The position numbers were made by a program, and so were the translations under genes. Below the pieces are notes generated by a model, which saw only the letters and a program-made list of their open reading frames with translations, was not told the DNA's origin and searched no databases. From Symsagittifera roscoffensis (lineage: Eukaryota; Xenacoelomorpha; Acoela; Convolutidae), in NCBI RefSeq assembly GCF_963678635.1, contig NC_087065.1:46130381-46194380 (forward strand): a DNA stretch of 64,000 bases, read 5' to 3'. Below are positions 45,301 through 52,831 of the stretch, one piece after another. Positions within the stretch are counted from its first letter, which is position 1; the number at the start of each line of letters is the position of its first letter.

Positions 45301-48300
45301 TCTTGTATGCCGCCGTCTTGCATCGGGCCAAAACGATGGGCGCCGTCTCTCTCAAGTTTCCTTCCGAAACAGCATCCACTGAAGGACTACCCCATCCTTC
45401 CACTTCTCTCTTCCTCTTGCGAGTCTTCACGTCTCTGCTCGAGGGTGTGGTGGCTATCATCATTGATTCTACCTCTCCATCCACTCCTTCCAACTCTTGC
45501 CTCCCCCCTGCTCGAGCCTTAAGGATATTAGTACTTTTAATCATATTACTAGTCCCAACCTTATCCCTTTTTATATCATCAACCATTTTATCCACAGTTT
45601 TTCGTTTCAGAGTAGAGCTGTCCTCACATTTCTCTTTTCTAGTCTTCGATCGTGCGTTCCTCAGCTCCACTAGCTTGTTCAGCAGCTCTTTTCTTGCTTT
45701 CTCATCCAGGCCCGTTCCTATCAGGAGCGGTTCCCCGAATCTCACTACTGCGTCCCACAGTTCCTTCTTGAACTTGTCCAGCGTCGTCTCGCTGCCCACT
45801 TCTCGATTGAATTCCTCCAGGAACTCCTGCCAAGCGTCATCCTCGAGAGATCCCAAGAATATGTCCCTATTCCCTTCGAACGTGTTCTTCCCCCTTTCCT
45901 CCGAGCTCAAGAGTAACATCCCCATATTGAAGGTTTCACCTGCCAATGGCAACTCTAGGTTCTTCCGTGGAGACGGAATCAGGGGTGGTGTGGCAGTATC
46001 TGCCCAATTCTCCTCGCTCAAATCTTTCAACAGCTCTTGAGTGGTGAGCTCCTCCCCTGATGGCCCTGGTTCAGGCGTATTCCCCACTTCCATGTCTTCA
46101 CCAGCTTCACTGAGAGTTTCATCCATACTCTCTTCTTCTGACTCATGTCTCCTTCTCTCGAGAATTTTCTTAAATCGGTCCTCGACGGGTCCGCTCCTCT
46201 TGTCTCCAGGTGTGTCCACGGACAGTGGTGATGGTGTCGCGGGATCCAGCTTTTTGTATTCCGTCAGTGCTACGTGCAGTTGACCTGCTGCATCTAGTTC
46301 TGTTCCTTCCTGTCTTATTTCCACCTGTTCCAAGCCATAGGGCGCCTTATATTTTCTCGTGGCAAATTTCATGTCGTCCACCAGTGCGACGTGTCCCTCC
46401 ATCACGATCATCCTGCCATCATCCCATATGGGTAGCATATTCTCAAGTCCTTCCTTCTCAAGAGTCCTCAAGACTTTCCGCACCTCATATCCAGGGGGCT
46501 GCGAACCTCTACTCTTTTTTGCTTGCGTCGTCCACGAATTTACCTTCATCTCGCTGGTATGGAAGTAGACCGCCGCCGTGTAGCCAATGAACAGGGGGTC
46601 CCAGCCATCAGTGAAATCCTTCTGCATTTCCTCCGCTCTCATCCTCGCCATTATGGAGGGAACTACCAAGGGACTATTCATTCCTAAGGTCATCCTCCTG
46701 ACTATTGGGAACTCAGGCATGGTTGCCGGGAGGATTTCTTTCTCCATTATGGTCTCTAGCTCCCTCTTCACCAGTGCGAAGCACTCCTTCCAGGCAGGAA
46801 TTCTCAAGATTTCTCGTCCGTCCGCCGTCAATGGGTTCAAGTTCCAGAATTTGGGATACATTTCAATAGGGCCCTCTCGCTTGCCTCCCATTCTGCATTG
46901 CATTTGTCCCCTGAAATTGCACACCATCATCTCAGCATCTTTCACTTTTCCGAAGAGTACCGTGTTGCTCATACGCGCCCTGAGCACTTCCTGCTGACAC
47001 CAATTCAGCGCTGCACCATCCAGTACGCTGATGAGACTCAAGTGCGTCACCGAGTGACGATACGTTATCACCAGGGGATCTGGAAACGCGTACGTCACTG
47101 CTGGACCATAGATGCAGGTCACCACCTCCTCCAGACCTCGGATTATCCCCATTGGGTCCGACCTCATTGCCAGACACAGGTCCGTCAACAGAGGCATCCC
47201 TCTGTTCGCCTTCTCCCATTCTTCTCTCGAGGTTGGGTTCTCATCTTCACCCGTCATGTATCGATTCTGCATCATGAGGTATTGCACCAGTAGTGTCTTC
47301 AACCCTGCGGCGCACTTGTAGGAGCTGGTTTCAATGCTCGTGTGGACTCTCCCCATAGACAGAGGTTCTCCATATTCCATTAACCGATGAAACGACACCA
47401 ATTCCCCATGGGTCAAGAGCACTAGTGCCAGGTACCCATCAACTCGAAGTGTCTCCACTCCCCGACTAAACATATATGCTGGACCCATATTGAACAAGTA
47501 TCTGGGGTAGACCAAATACAGGGCCAAGAGCAGGCTGATGGGCATGCCCAGTATCTCCTGCACGAAGGCTCCGAAGATAGTCGCCGTGGTGCCGAACACT
47601 CCTGCCAAGAATTCTCTCTCCCAGCAAGGACTCAAGAACTTGAGAATCTCGTAATCTCTCCTAGTCTTCAATTCGCCGTTGGCGTGCTCTCTCCAAAATC
47701 CTCCAATCGTCACTTCATTGGCGGCCGAGACAAATCTAACCACCGTCATGTCTCTCCTTTCAGCTAGCTCCAGTTGCTTCTCTAGAAAACTCCAGATTTG
47801 TTTCACGAGGAGTGGTGCTTCCTCCCTCGTTTTATTCGTGGCGTTCTCCAGCCTTGGTGTCAGGAATGGCCACCAGCCATTCTCTTGGGTCAAGCGATAT
47901 TTCATCGATTCTAACTGTTTCTCCGTCTCGACCACATTTCTTCTCTCGTTGCCGGGACCTCTAGTCCTGCTGGTGGAATTTGCGACTTTCACATCCATAC
48001 TCCGGAACCACAGGCTGGCCGTCAACTGGTTTATCGCCGGGTGGTCGTCCCCGATGACTGGGCTGAACTTGAGTTGTCTAGCAAAGTTCGATATCTCTAG
48101 CAAGAGTACCTCATCCAATACAATCAAGACATCGGCTAGTCCGTAAAAGCCCCTCAGCGCATGAGATATGTCAGCCCATGCCGCTGGTAATTCTGATCTG
48201 TAAAGTCTCAAGTTTACTGGCTCCAGCTCTCGATTGGGGGCTGCCATCAGAATCCGCCATTCACTCCCTTCCGCTATCAAGATTAAGACCGCATACACGA

Positions 48301-51181
48301 ATTGTAGGGCGGGTGGCATGCTGGCGTATCCTGGGGATGTGGTAAACACCACCTTTGTCTTGGACCCAAATCTCGAGGCTACGTTCTCTTGTACCTCATT
48401 CATCGCCGCAAATAACGCCTGAATAGCCTCCCATATCTTCTTTGATGTCGGAATCTCCTTGCCCTTCAGTTGCTCAAGAAGTCCCATCGCGTGCAGGTGG
48501 TCATTCATTCCTGCAAACAATAGCAGCTCAGGTTCACAGGGCATCTCCGACTTTATTGCCACCACTAGGGTCAACATCTGGTTCAATTCGGCTCCTGGCA
48601 AAGAGTATACCAGAGTCTCCGGCCAGAACAACTTGGGAGACGTTCCTTCGAAGTCTGATCCCGCCACAATGATCACTCTTGCAGCAGCTGGATCTGCTCT
48701 ATCATAAACTGCCAGAGTCTTGGCCAATTGGGTGCCGCCACAGGGCTTCCCGTACCTGGGATCCTCTGCCAACCTTGGACCTTCGTAAGCAGCGTCAGGC
48801 AACTCCATTCCCCCCGGGTTGAGTAGCTTGTCTACTACCTTCAATTGCGCCGGGGTTGCCAACCTGATCCTGGCGATGCCAGTTCGGTGCTTGGGAGGTT
48901 CTGCTATAAGTCCAGGACTCCCTAGCTGCTTAAGAGGCCTGTAGTTAATGGGTCCCATGATCGTTTTTGTGGGAATTCCAGTCAGGTCTGTAGTCTCCAT
49001 TAACTTCGTTCTCGAGAAATGCGCCTCGTGTGCTTTCAACCAGTCTACGCAATGATGTCTATTCAAGTCCTCATGCGACACTCGTTCGATCCCCAGGGTT
49101 TCCGCCAACTCTCGTCTGCATTCCAAAGTCTCTAGATCCAGTTCCTTCACCTTCTCAGGATATCTCAAGCGGGTAGTCTCCCTAGACTTCTTTTCTCTCC
49201 TGCCATCTGCCACCACCACGGAGGACATCGCCGAGGTCGGAGGTGTTGATGACTCTACCTCCTCTGACTCCATTGGTGTGGCACTCTGCAATCGGGTCTG
49301 ACTGCTCCTCGAGCTATCTCTAGTATCAACTCTCGCTCCCAATCGACCAGCCAAGGCCCTCGAGGCAAGGAATGGTGGGTTGGGAGGTGGCCCTAAAGTG
49401 AATTGGGCTGTCTCCAGCAGGTCCGTTTCTAGCGTGTTTATGTGTTCCTGGAAGACGTCGTTCAGCCACTCAGCTCCCCTCGGCCTATCGAAATGGATTC
49501 CATCTTTCGAGGTGTCTTCAGGGAATCCCTTGTTCTCCATGCGTTCTGCAACGTCTAACAGCCTGAGAGGAAGCACACTGTTTCGGTGTATTTCTCGGAT
49601 CGCCTTGTTCAGGCTCCGCACCCTCTGGTTCATCTCTAGGGAGTGTTGATCAAACATCATGTTATAGGGGACCGTGCATATCGTCAGCAGGATGGGATCC
49701 ATTTGGATCCTCAGCTCCTCAAGAAGGCAACTCATCTTGTCGCATAGCCTCGTCACTTTCCTTGCTTCTCCTCTCGACACGTCGTTGGTCCCAACCATCA
49801 AGGTGACTGTGTAAACTTTGGTCATTCCTAGCATGTCCAGAGTTGCCAACATCTGTGGCGTAGCAGCTCCAGCGAAACTCAAGACTCCCGTCTGCCAATG
49901 TGACCGGATCTGGGTCAACACCCGCACCAGGCTGTCTCCTATAATCAGGTGAACCGCACCCTCTGGCACACGAGGTGGCGCTAGATACTGCACCCAGGCT
50001 GCGTCGTGGAAGCAGTCCCTCCTGGCTTGCTGTTCCGCATTCCAGTCCAGCCGACTATGCTTGTGGTAGTTCCCCTCTGTGTTCTTCTTGTAGCTCGCGA
50101 TCACGACGTTTCTGACCGGCTGTTCCCTCCAAGTTGGGGGAAGCTCTGGCCTTGTCGCTCTTTCACGACTCTGCTGCTGCAATTTCTCGCCCAGCTCCTT
50201 CAGGCGCGATGAGGCGCCACTCACCTGACTACCGCTCGAGGTCGAGGTTGGTGTATATCCTGGTAACACCACATCCATCAGAGGACGTACAGGTTGGGTC
50301 TCTAGATTGCGCAAGGAGGGCGTCGCGTCATTCGGTATCCAGACCTCCAACCCTTCACTCATGTGTTCCCTGGCCTCGCGGTCAAGGTTGAACCGTCCTC
50401 TAGCCCTGGGAGCTTCATCCACCTCCATGCGCGACTCTGGCCTTGAGCTTGTCACCACTCGTTCGTTTGACCTGGCTCCCTTTTGTGCGTCCAGCTCGCG
50501 TTGTCGTTGTTCTATCCTTTCCAACTCCGACTTTAGTTGATCACGATTCGCGGCGTTCTCCCGCACCTTTAGCTCCTGCTGATGTTCCGCCCTTAGCATC
50601 TCAAGTAATTTCAACGTCTGATCCCGCTCGTCGACTGCCTGGTCTCTCTCCAGCTGAAGCCTCTCCCTATCCAACTTCGCCTGATCCCGATCGAGGTTCG
50701 CTTTATTCCTTTCCTTCAGCGCCTTCTCAAGCTCTTTCCTTAGGACTCCCAGCTCCGGATATGCCTCGGTCGTTTGTTGCGCCCGCGACATCGACGGCAC
50801 CTTACTCGAGCTCTGGCCCGTGGATCTCGCTGTTGGCCTCGTCGGTAGCGGGAACTCTCCTGCGCCGTGTTCGGTGTTGTTACTCAGGCCAGGATTTCTT
50901 GCCAAGTCAAAGCCCCTTACTCCTCCATCCGCATTCCAAGACAACCATCTGGTCTGTGCTCGATTTGATATGCCCTCAGTGGTGTAGCCGACTATCAAGA
51001 CAGCCTCCGTCGCAGACTCCCTGCACTCGCCCTGGTCCTCCAACTGGAGGATCGCATTCAGCATCACCGCCATTCTCTCGTCGATCTGGGTGTGGTCCAG
51101 GTCCCTCAAGCGTCTGTACAGCTCGTCAAGAGTGGGCCTCTGCAGAGCCGTGGGCATAGAGTTCCAGAATCGGTCTGCCAT
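42302..51181 (-). CDS. 2,959-residue env-position protein with SGNH hydrolase domains
   Basis: A single uninterrupted ATG-to-TGA frame in the env position of the LTR element. Residues 145-235: a long charged coiled coil of repeated RDQ/ERD. Residues about 408-590: an SGNH/GDSL hydrolase domain with block I GDSL (Ser417), a Gly near 438, block III GTND (Asn466) and block V DGIHF (Asp560, His563), so all catalytic positions are present. Residues about 834-1060: a second region with the same order of blocks but degenerate, GSDF at 841, GMND at 891 and DDHP at 1045. Residues about 1195-1240 are hydrophobic. Residues about 1600-2000 are acidic and Ser-rich, probably disordered. A Cys/His cluster (CLDSTC..HICDGRSC) occurs in the last third. 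There is no signal peptide or cleavage site typical of envelope proteins. Known: SGNH enzymes deacylate esters, and GDSL-type esterase domains occur in ORF1 of CR1-type LINEs and in rotifer Terminons. The role here is unknown. Confidence 0.85.
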   Translation of the reverse strand: MADRFWNSMPTALQRPTLDELYRRLRDLDHTQIDERMAVMLNAILQLEDQGECRESATEAVLIVGYTTEGISNRAQTRWLSWNADGGVRGFDLARNPGLSNNTEHGAGEFPLPTRPTARSTGQSSSKVPSMSRAQQTTEAYPELGVLRKELEKALKERNKANLDRDQAKLDRERLQLERDQAVDERDQTLKLLEMLRAEHQQELKVRENAANRDQLKSELERIEQRQRELDAQKGARSNERVVTSSRPESRMEVDEAPRARGRFNLDREAREHMSEGLEVWIPNDATPSLRNLETQPVRPLMDVVLPGYTPTSTSSGSQVSGASSRLKELGEKLQQQSRERATRPELPPTWREQPVRNVVIASYKKNTEGNYHKHSRLDWNAEQQARRDCFHDAAWVQYLAPPRVPEGAVHLIIGDSLVRVLTQIRSHWQTGVLSFAGAATPQMLATLDMLGMTKVYTVTLMVGTNDVSRGEARKVTRLCDKMSCLLEELRIQMDPILLTICTVPYNMMFDQHSLEMNQRVRSLNKAIREIHRNSVLPLRLLDVAERMENKGFPEDTSKDGIHFDRPRGAEWLNDVFQEHINTLETDLLETAQFTLGPPPNPPFLASRALAGRLGARVDTRDSSRSSQTRLQSATPMESEEVESSTPPTSAMSSVVVADGRREKKSRETTRLRYPEKVKELDLETLECRRELAETLGIERVSHEDLNRHHCVDWLKAHEAHFSRTKLMETTDLTGIPTKTIMGPINYRPLKQLGSPGLIAEPPKHRTGIARIRLATPAQLKVVDKLLNPGGMELPDAAYEGPRLAEDPRYGKPCGGTQLAKTLAVYDRADPAAARVIIVAGSDFEGTSPKLFWPETLVYSLPGAELNQMLTLVVAIKSEMPCEPELLLFAGMNDHLHAMGLLEQLKGKEIPTSKKIWEAIQALFAAMNEVQENVASRFGSKTKVVFTTSPGYASMPPALQFVYAVLILIAEGSEWRILMAAPNRELEPVNLRLYRSELPAAWADISHALRGFYGLADVLIVLDEVLLLEISNFARQLKFSPVIGDDHPAINQLTASLWFRSMDVKVANSTSRTRGPGNERRNVVETEKQLESMKYRLTQENGWWPFLTPRLENATNKTREEAPLLVKQIWSFLEKQLELAERRDMTVVRFVSAANEVTIGGFWREHANGELKTRRDYEILKFLSPCWEREFLAGVFGTTATIFGAFVQEILGMPISLLLALYLVYPRYLFNMGPAYMFSRGVETLRVDGYLALVLLTHGELVSFHRLMEYGEPLSMGRVHTSIETSSYKCAAGLKTLLVQYLMMQNRYMTGEDENPTSREEWEKANRGMPLLTDLCLAMRSDPMGIIRGLEEVVTCIYGPAVTYAFPDPLVITYRHSVTHLSLISVLDGAALNWCQQEVLRARMSNTVLFGKVKDAEMMVCNFRGQMQCRMGGKREGPIEMYPKFWNLNPLTADGREILRIPAWKECFALVKRELETIMEKEILPATMPEFPIVRRMTLGMNSPLVVPSIMARMRAEEMQKDFTDGWDPLFIGYTAAVYFHTSEMKVNSWTTQAKKSRGSQPPGYEVRKVLRTLEKEGLENMLPIWDDGRMIVMEGHVALVDDMKFATRKYKAPYGLEQVEIRQEGTELDAAGQLHVALTEYKKLDPATPSPLSVDTPGDKRSGPVEDRFKKILERRRHESEEESMDETLSEAGEDMEVGNTPEPGPSGEELTTQELLKDLSEENWADTATPPLIPSPRKNLELPLAGETFNMGMLLLSSEERGKNTFEGNRDIFLGSLEDDAWQEFLEEFNREVGSETTLDKFKKELWDAVVRFGEPLLIGTGLDEKARKELLNKLVELRNARSKTRKEKCEDSSTLKRKTVDKMVDDIKRDKVGTSNMIKSTNILKARAGGRQELEGVDGEVESMMIATTPSSRDVKTRKRKREVEGWGSPSVDAVSEGNLRETAPIVLARCKTAAYKNSSELRKPLEVEKEIEVSTSSTSEEDFKPQKVNVKRGSTNGQVGEVEIGKEWISKAHQDMSKQVTSDPLERNKTRNTSRTWWVALETLKEMEDCLKKLDSGIARRRRNWATQQKAEVNKIEMASHLKRSWQSLLKDHFEEAMRTSSSAPPLMANPFVRTAGQLMFTWSLVGIELETLTSYDRLKLGSKKLEVYQALMQHVARDNSGLSLARRKDATCFLRWTMSMMSDSTILACHQRASGSKTMERRVSTIILNVYQSTGIEKEDGSRLSLESHRKLDEVRRFSNKKFEEEHDVHRNLASSEQYSRLSEKGEYQYVSGVLGIAYNPFLDSEAGGAHRNHEVAELLKFWTERIMEIDAVEKEGPSLGLILEKTPEVISMPRSNKRVEVNMGGGNGLLTTNLGVIWKLLRPSWCPHPHASLIEETTERVRLAPTEDEDLAKLSVLHKLITSQMQEPSERTSDPGSAKKLDPGSCLDSTCGKREHICDGRSCVRILSFQKEDLVTWFEDITEREKSEVQIIAECYARTTVNIATALGFFSRMCGLQALERLESEHHLVTALSVESWPGVLQVTQKHIRSWKVGLEAEMGFPLSEAYGLPLNAKSLIGSMMANLCGSHYPLHMAMVEVSSQRILVDKAFSVPKCVRLARMSHHSHKLLRKIKGTVPKELRDDLSEIWGEDLLKLERENTSDHERQNVIGKPVGSTPNLEDNDTMHEKMMELEPLLEASGERNLRSIEISHGECPCHCLAQTVWYPDHKNLCLVWDVEEIRSIGLPDHRQKVTLLVVSTMLALRWIEENITKYREATTPTAESIYAIDYSRRLELFETACKVFAIPTEVRHVWSRLRYFPWFRATLTSWLYRATKDHMRKHQKEYRQFQAEIGPEAFKRPLLTHRNAITTGWKRVGKMSRDNTKARESILEEDLAKNVSLSLHNSFCLNREARVKALPNQAKRLQEQREWMRSYEQLKAWEEIVISSDDEEELLRQFAASSTSGGSTSKAKSTR
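48020..48682 (-). other. Second, degenerate SGNH-like domain
   Basis: Residues about 834-1054: 'RVIIVAGSDFEG', 'YSLPGAELNQML', 'LLLFAGMNDHLH' and 'SPVIGDDHPAINQL' keep the order of SGNH blocks, but the nucleophile block reads GSDF instead of GDSL. Probably a duplicated, non-catalytic or altered fold. Weaker than the first domain. Confidence 0.5.
49442..49954 (-). other. SGNH/GDSL hydrolase domain (intact catalytic set)
   Basis: Residues about 410-580 of the giant protein: 'HLIIGDSLVRVL', 'SFAGAATPQM', 'LMVGTNDVSRGEA' and 'SKDGIHFDRPRGAEWLNDVF'. The Ser, Gly, Asn and Asp-x-x-His blocks occur in canonical order and spacing for an SGNH fold of about 170 residues. Confidence 0.8.
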
Positions 51182-51683
51182 TCTTTATAACTTCGGGATG
51201 TGTGTAGATAGATGTCAACCAGCTCAAGAATTACCTTACCAACTCAAGTATTACCCAATTCAAGAAATCTCTAGAAATCTTCTCTTGCAAGCACTTGCTG
51301 TAGATCCGGATTGTCGCGTGTTCAATCAAGATTCTCTTTTTCTGTTTCTCGCTTGAGTGTAGTTGGATATTCAACTTTGTTTTCAAACTTGATCTGAAAA
51401 CATAAAGCTCATTAAAACTTAGTATGTCACGTTCCTAACCTAGAGACCCCCCTTCTACCCATATGATTAAAATCTTATCATTCACATATCACTTAAAACA
51501 ATTTGATTGGATCTCCCTTAAGAACATGCAGATTCATTTTATGTTTTAGCACCATCAATTCTTTCTTTTAAAATTCAATTGTCATGCCAATCACATCTTA
51601 AGATCCCTTTACCTGCGCCGCACCCCAGTACCTGACTCAAGACTCCTCCCTCACACCCGACCTGGTACTTCCATGTACCCGAC
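51182..51683. other. Spacer between the macro-like frame and the giant frame
   Basis: 0.5 kb, more AT-rich than the surrounding frames. Direct repeats around the motif (A)CTCAAG(A/T)ATTAC occur at 51220-51262, 20-60 nt upstream of the giant start codon on the minus strand. It may hold a promoter or splice acceptor for the downstream frame; none is clear. Confidence 0.4.
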
Positions 51684-52064
51684 TCAGGCGATGCTCAAGT
51701 AGTACTTCTTGTGAAGATGCACCATTATCTCTGTTTCTGCAAAGACCACATGTAGGATAGCGTACAATTCCCTCGAGCTCAGTTTGCCCCTGTTTGGGTC
51801 GTACACCGGCATCGAGACCTCCACTATTCCTCTTTCAATCATGAAGTCACGTAGTCTTGTCAGTGCCAATATCACGTGTTCGGGATCAATTGTGTTTCTG
51901 TCGTTGACTCTCGTTACTAGGAAGCAGAGGTATTTGCCCGGGACTTGTGCCACTGACGGTGGAAGCGCTGCTATGCCTCCCAGTCCTGGCCTCTGTCTGA
52001 ACAGAAACTCTACGTTCTGGTACTCTCTTTTGAAGTCAGCCTCCAATCTTGATTTGAAACTCAT
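51684..52064 (-). CDS. Small macro-domain-like protein of the LTR element (126 aa)
   Basis: A 126-residue frame from an ATG (MSFKSR...) to TGA, between pol and the giant frame. The pattern 'GGIAALPPSVAQVPGKYLCFLVTR', then a helix of 'LRDFMIERGIVEVSMPVYDPNRGKL' type, then 'LHVVFAETEIMVHLHKKYY', recalls the second half of macro domains of the OARD1 type. There a 'G-Y-x-x-Y-L-V-T' strand is followed by a helix ending in 'L-S-M-P-x-I-G-C-G'. Here PVYDPNRGKL replaces the Gly-rich ADP-ribose loop, so binding or catalysis may be lost or altered. Family call is by fold pattern only. It could be expressed from a spliced or subgenomic message. Confidence 0.5.
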   Translation of the reverse strand: MSFKSRLEADFKREYQNVEFLFRQRPGLGGIAALPPSVAQVPGKYLCFLVTRVNDRNTIDPEHVILALTRLRDFMIERGIVEVSMPVYDPNRGKLSSRELYAILHVVFAETEIMVHLHKKYYLSIA

Positions 52065-52461
52065 ATCCGCCGTGATGCAGATACTAGATGACAACCGATC
52101 TACACAATCTACAACCCAACAATCTGATGTACAAGAGCTTCTCTACACTGCCTTCACTACACCCAAGGAAACAACTGCCCCAGGAAAGCACTCTTTTTCA
52201 AGAGTCATAAGTCGGCCGATAAAGCCTGTATAAAGGTGCTATTGGAACCAAGTCCCAAACCGGCACTTGCAAACCCAACGGTGCGCAGCCAACCTGGGTT
52301 CTGACTTGGATCGGTCGCAGTCCTGATTGGCTTTTTGTCCCTCCGAGAGAGTGTCACGAACGCAGATCTAGAAGTTGGTTGGTCCCTATAACACCCTAGT
52401 CTAAGCGACACATTGCGAAAGCGGTGCTAGCATTCTAGGAGACAGAGATACGTTGCGACCG
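52065..52461. other. Spacer between pol stop and macro-like frame (LTR element)
   Basis: About 0.4 kb of the element on the left side of the nested LINE. I see no ATG-initiated frame with coding character. A direct junction to the pol stop codon is restored when the LINE is removed. Confidence 0.4.
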
Positions 52462-52468
52462 GGTCTGC
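52462..52468. repeat. Target site duplication of nested LINE, left copy
   Basis: GGTCTGC, identical to 57138-57144. Removing the LINE plus one copy gives a continuous LTR-element sequence one base from the pol stop codon. Confidence 0.6.
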
Positions 52469-52831
52469 AATTGCTTACTTGGACAACCTCTACTCTGTCG
52501 TTATTGTTGGACCTACCAAGAGTAACCCGACGGAAGAGGGTCTAGAGGGAAGGAGAAAGTGCCCAGAAGGACGAAGAGGGTGCAAGAAGAAAGAGACTAG
52601 AGGGAAGAGGAAGGACAAAGAGGAAGAAAGGAAGGACAAAGAGGAAGAAAGGAAGGACAAAGACGAAGAAGGTGCAAGAAGGAGCAGTCGGGCTCACATA
52701 GTGAGTGAAGATACTCCCCCCCCCCCACAAGAGCAGTCCGGCTCACATAGTGAGTGAAGAAGGAGCACTCCGGTGCAAGAAGGAGCAGTCCGGCTCACAT
52801 AGTGAGTGAAGAGACTCCCCCCCCCCCCACA
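52469..52831 (+). repeat. LINE 5' UTR with purine repeats and C11 tracts
   Basis: GAGGAAGAAAGGAAGGACAA-type purine units repeat at 52605-52665. A longer unit (GTGCAAGAAGGAGCAGTC, GGCTCACATAGTGAGTGAAGA, poly-C, ACA) then occurs two to three times at 52670-52832, once truncated. CTCACATAGTGAG inside each unit is palindromic. ORF1 starts directly after the last poly-C. Confidence 0.8.

Noticed and set aside
45219-46040. Long Ser/Pro-rich plus-strand open frame opposite the giant ORF
   Set aside because: It is the antisense shadow of the Glu/Ser/Arg-rich part of the 2,959-residue frame; several similar shadows occur opposite pol.
42302-51181. Envelope glycoprotein
   Set aside because: Despite the env position there is no signal peptide, furin-type site, fusion peptide or C-terminal membrane anchor pattern; SGNH and coiled-coil features point elsewhere.
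52205-52411. 68-residue minus-strand frame in the pol/macro spacer
   Set aside because: It begins at GTG, has no recognisable motif and lies in a short spacer; not distinguishable from chance.
52479-52757. Lys/Glu-rich plus-strand open frame upstream of LINE ORF1
   Set aside because: It starts at TTG, is made of the purine microsatellite of the LINE 5' UTR and has no ATG or domain; I treat it as untranslated.
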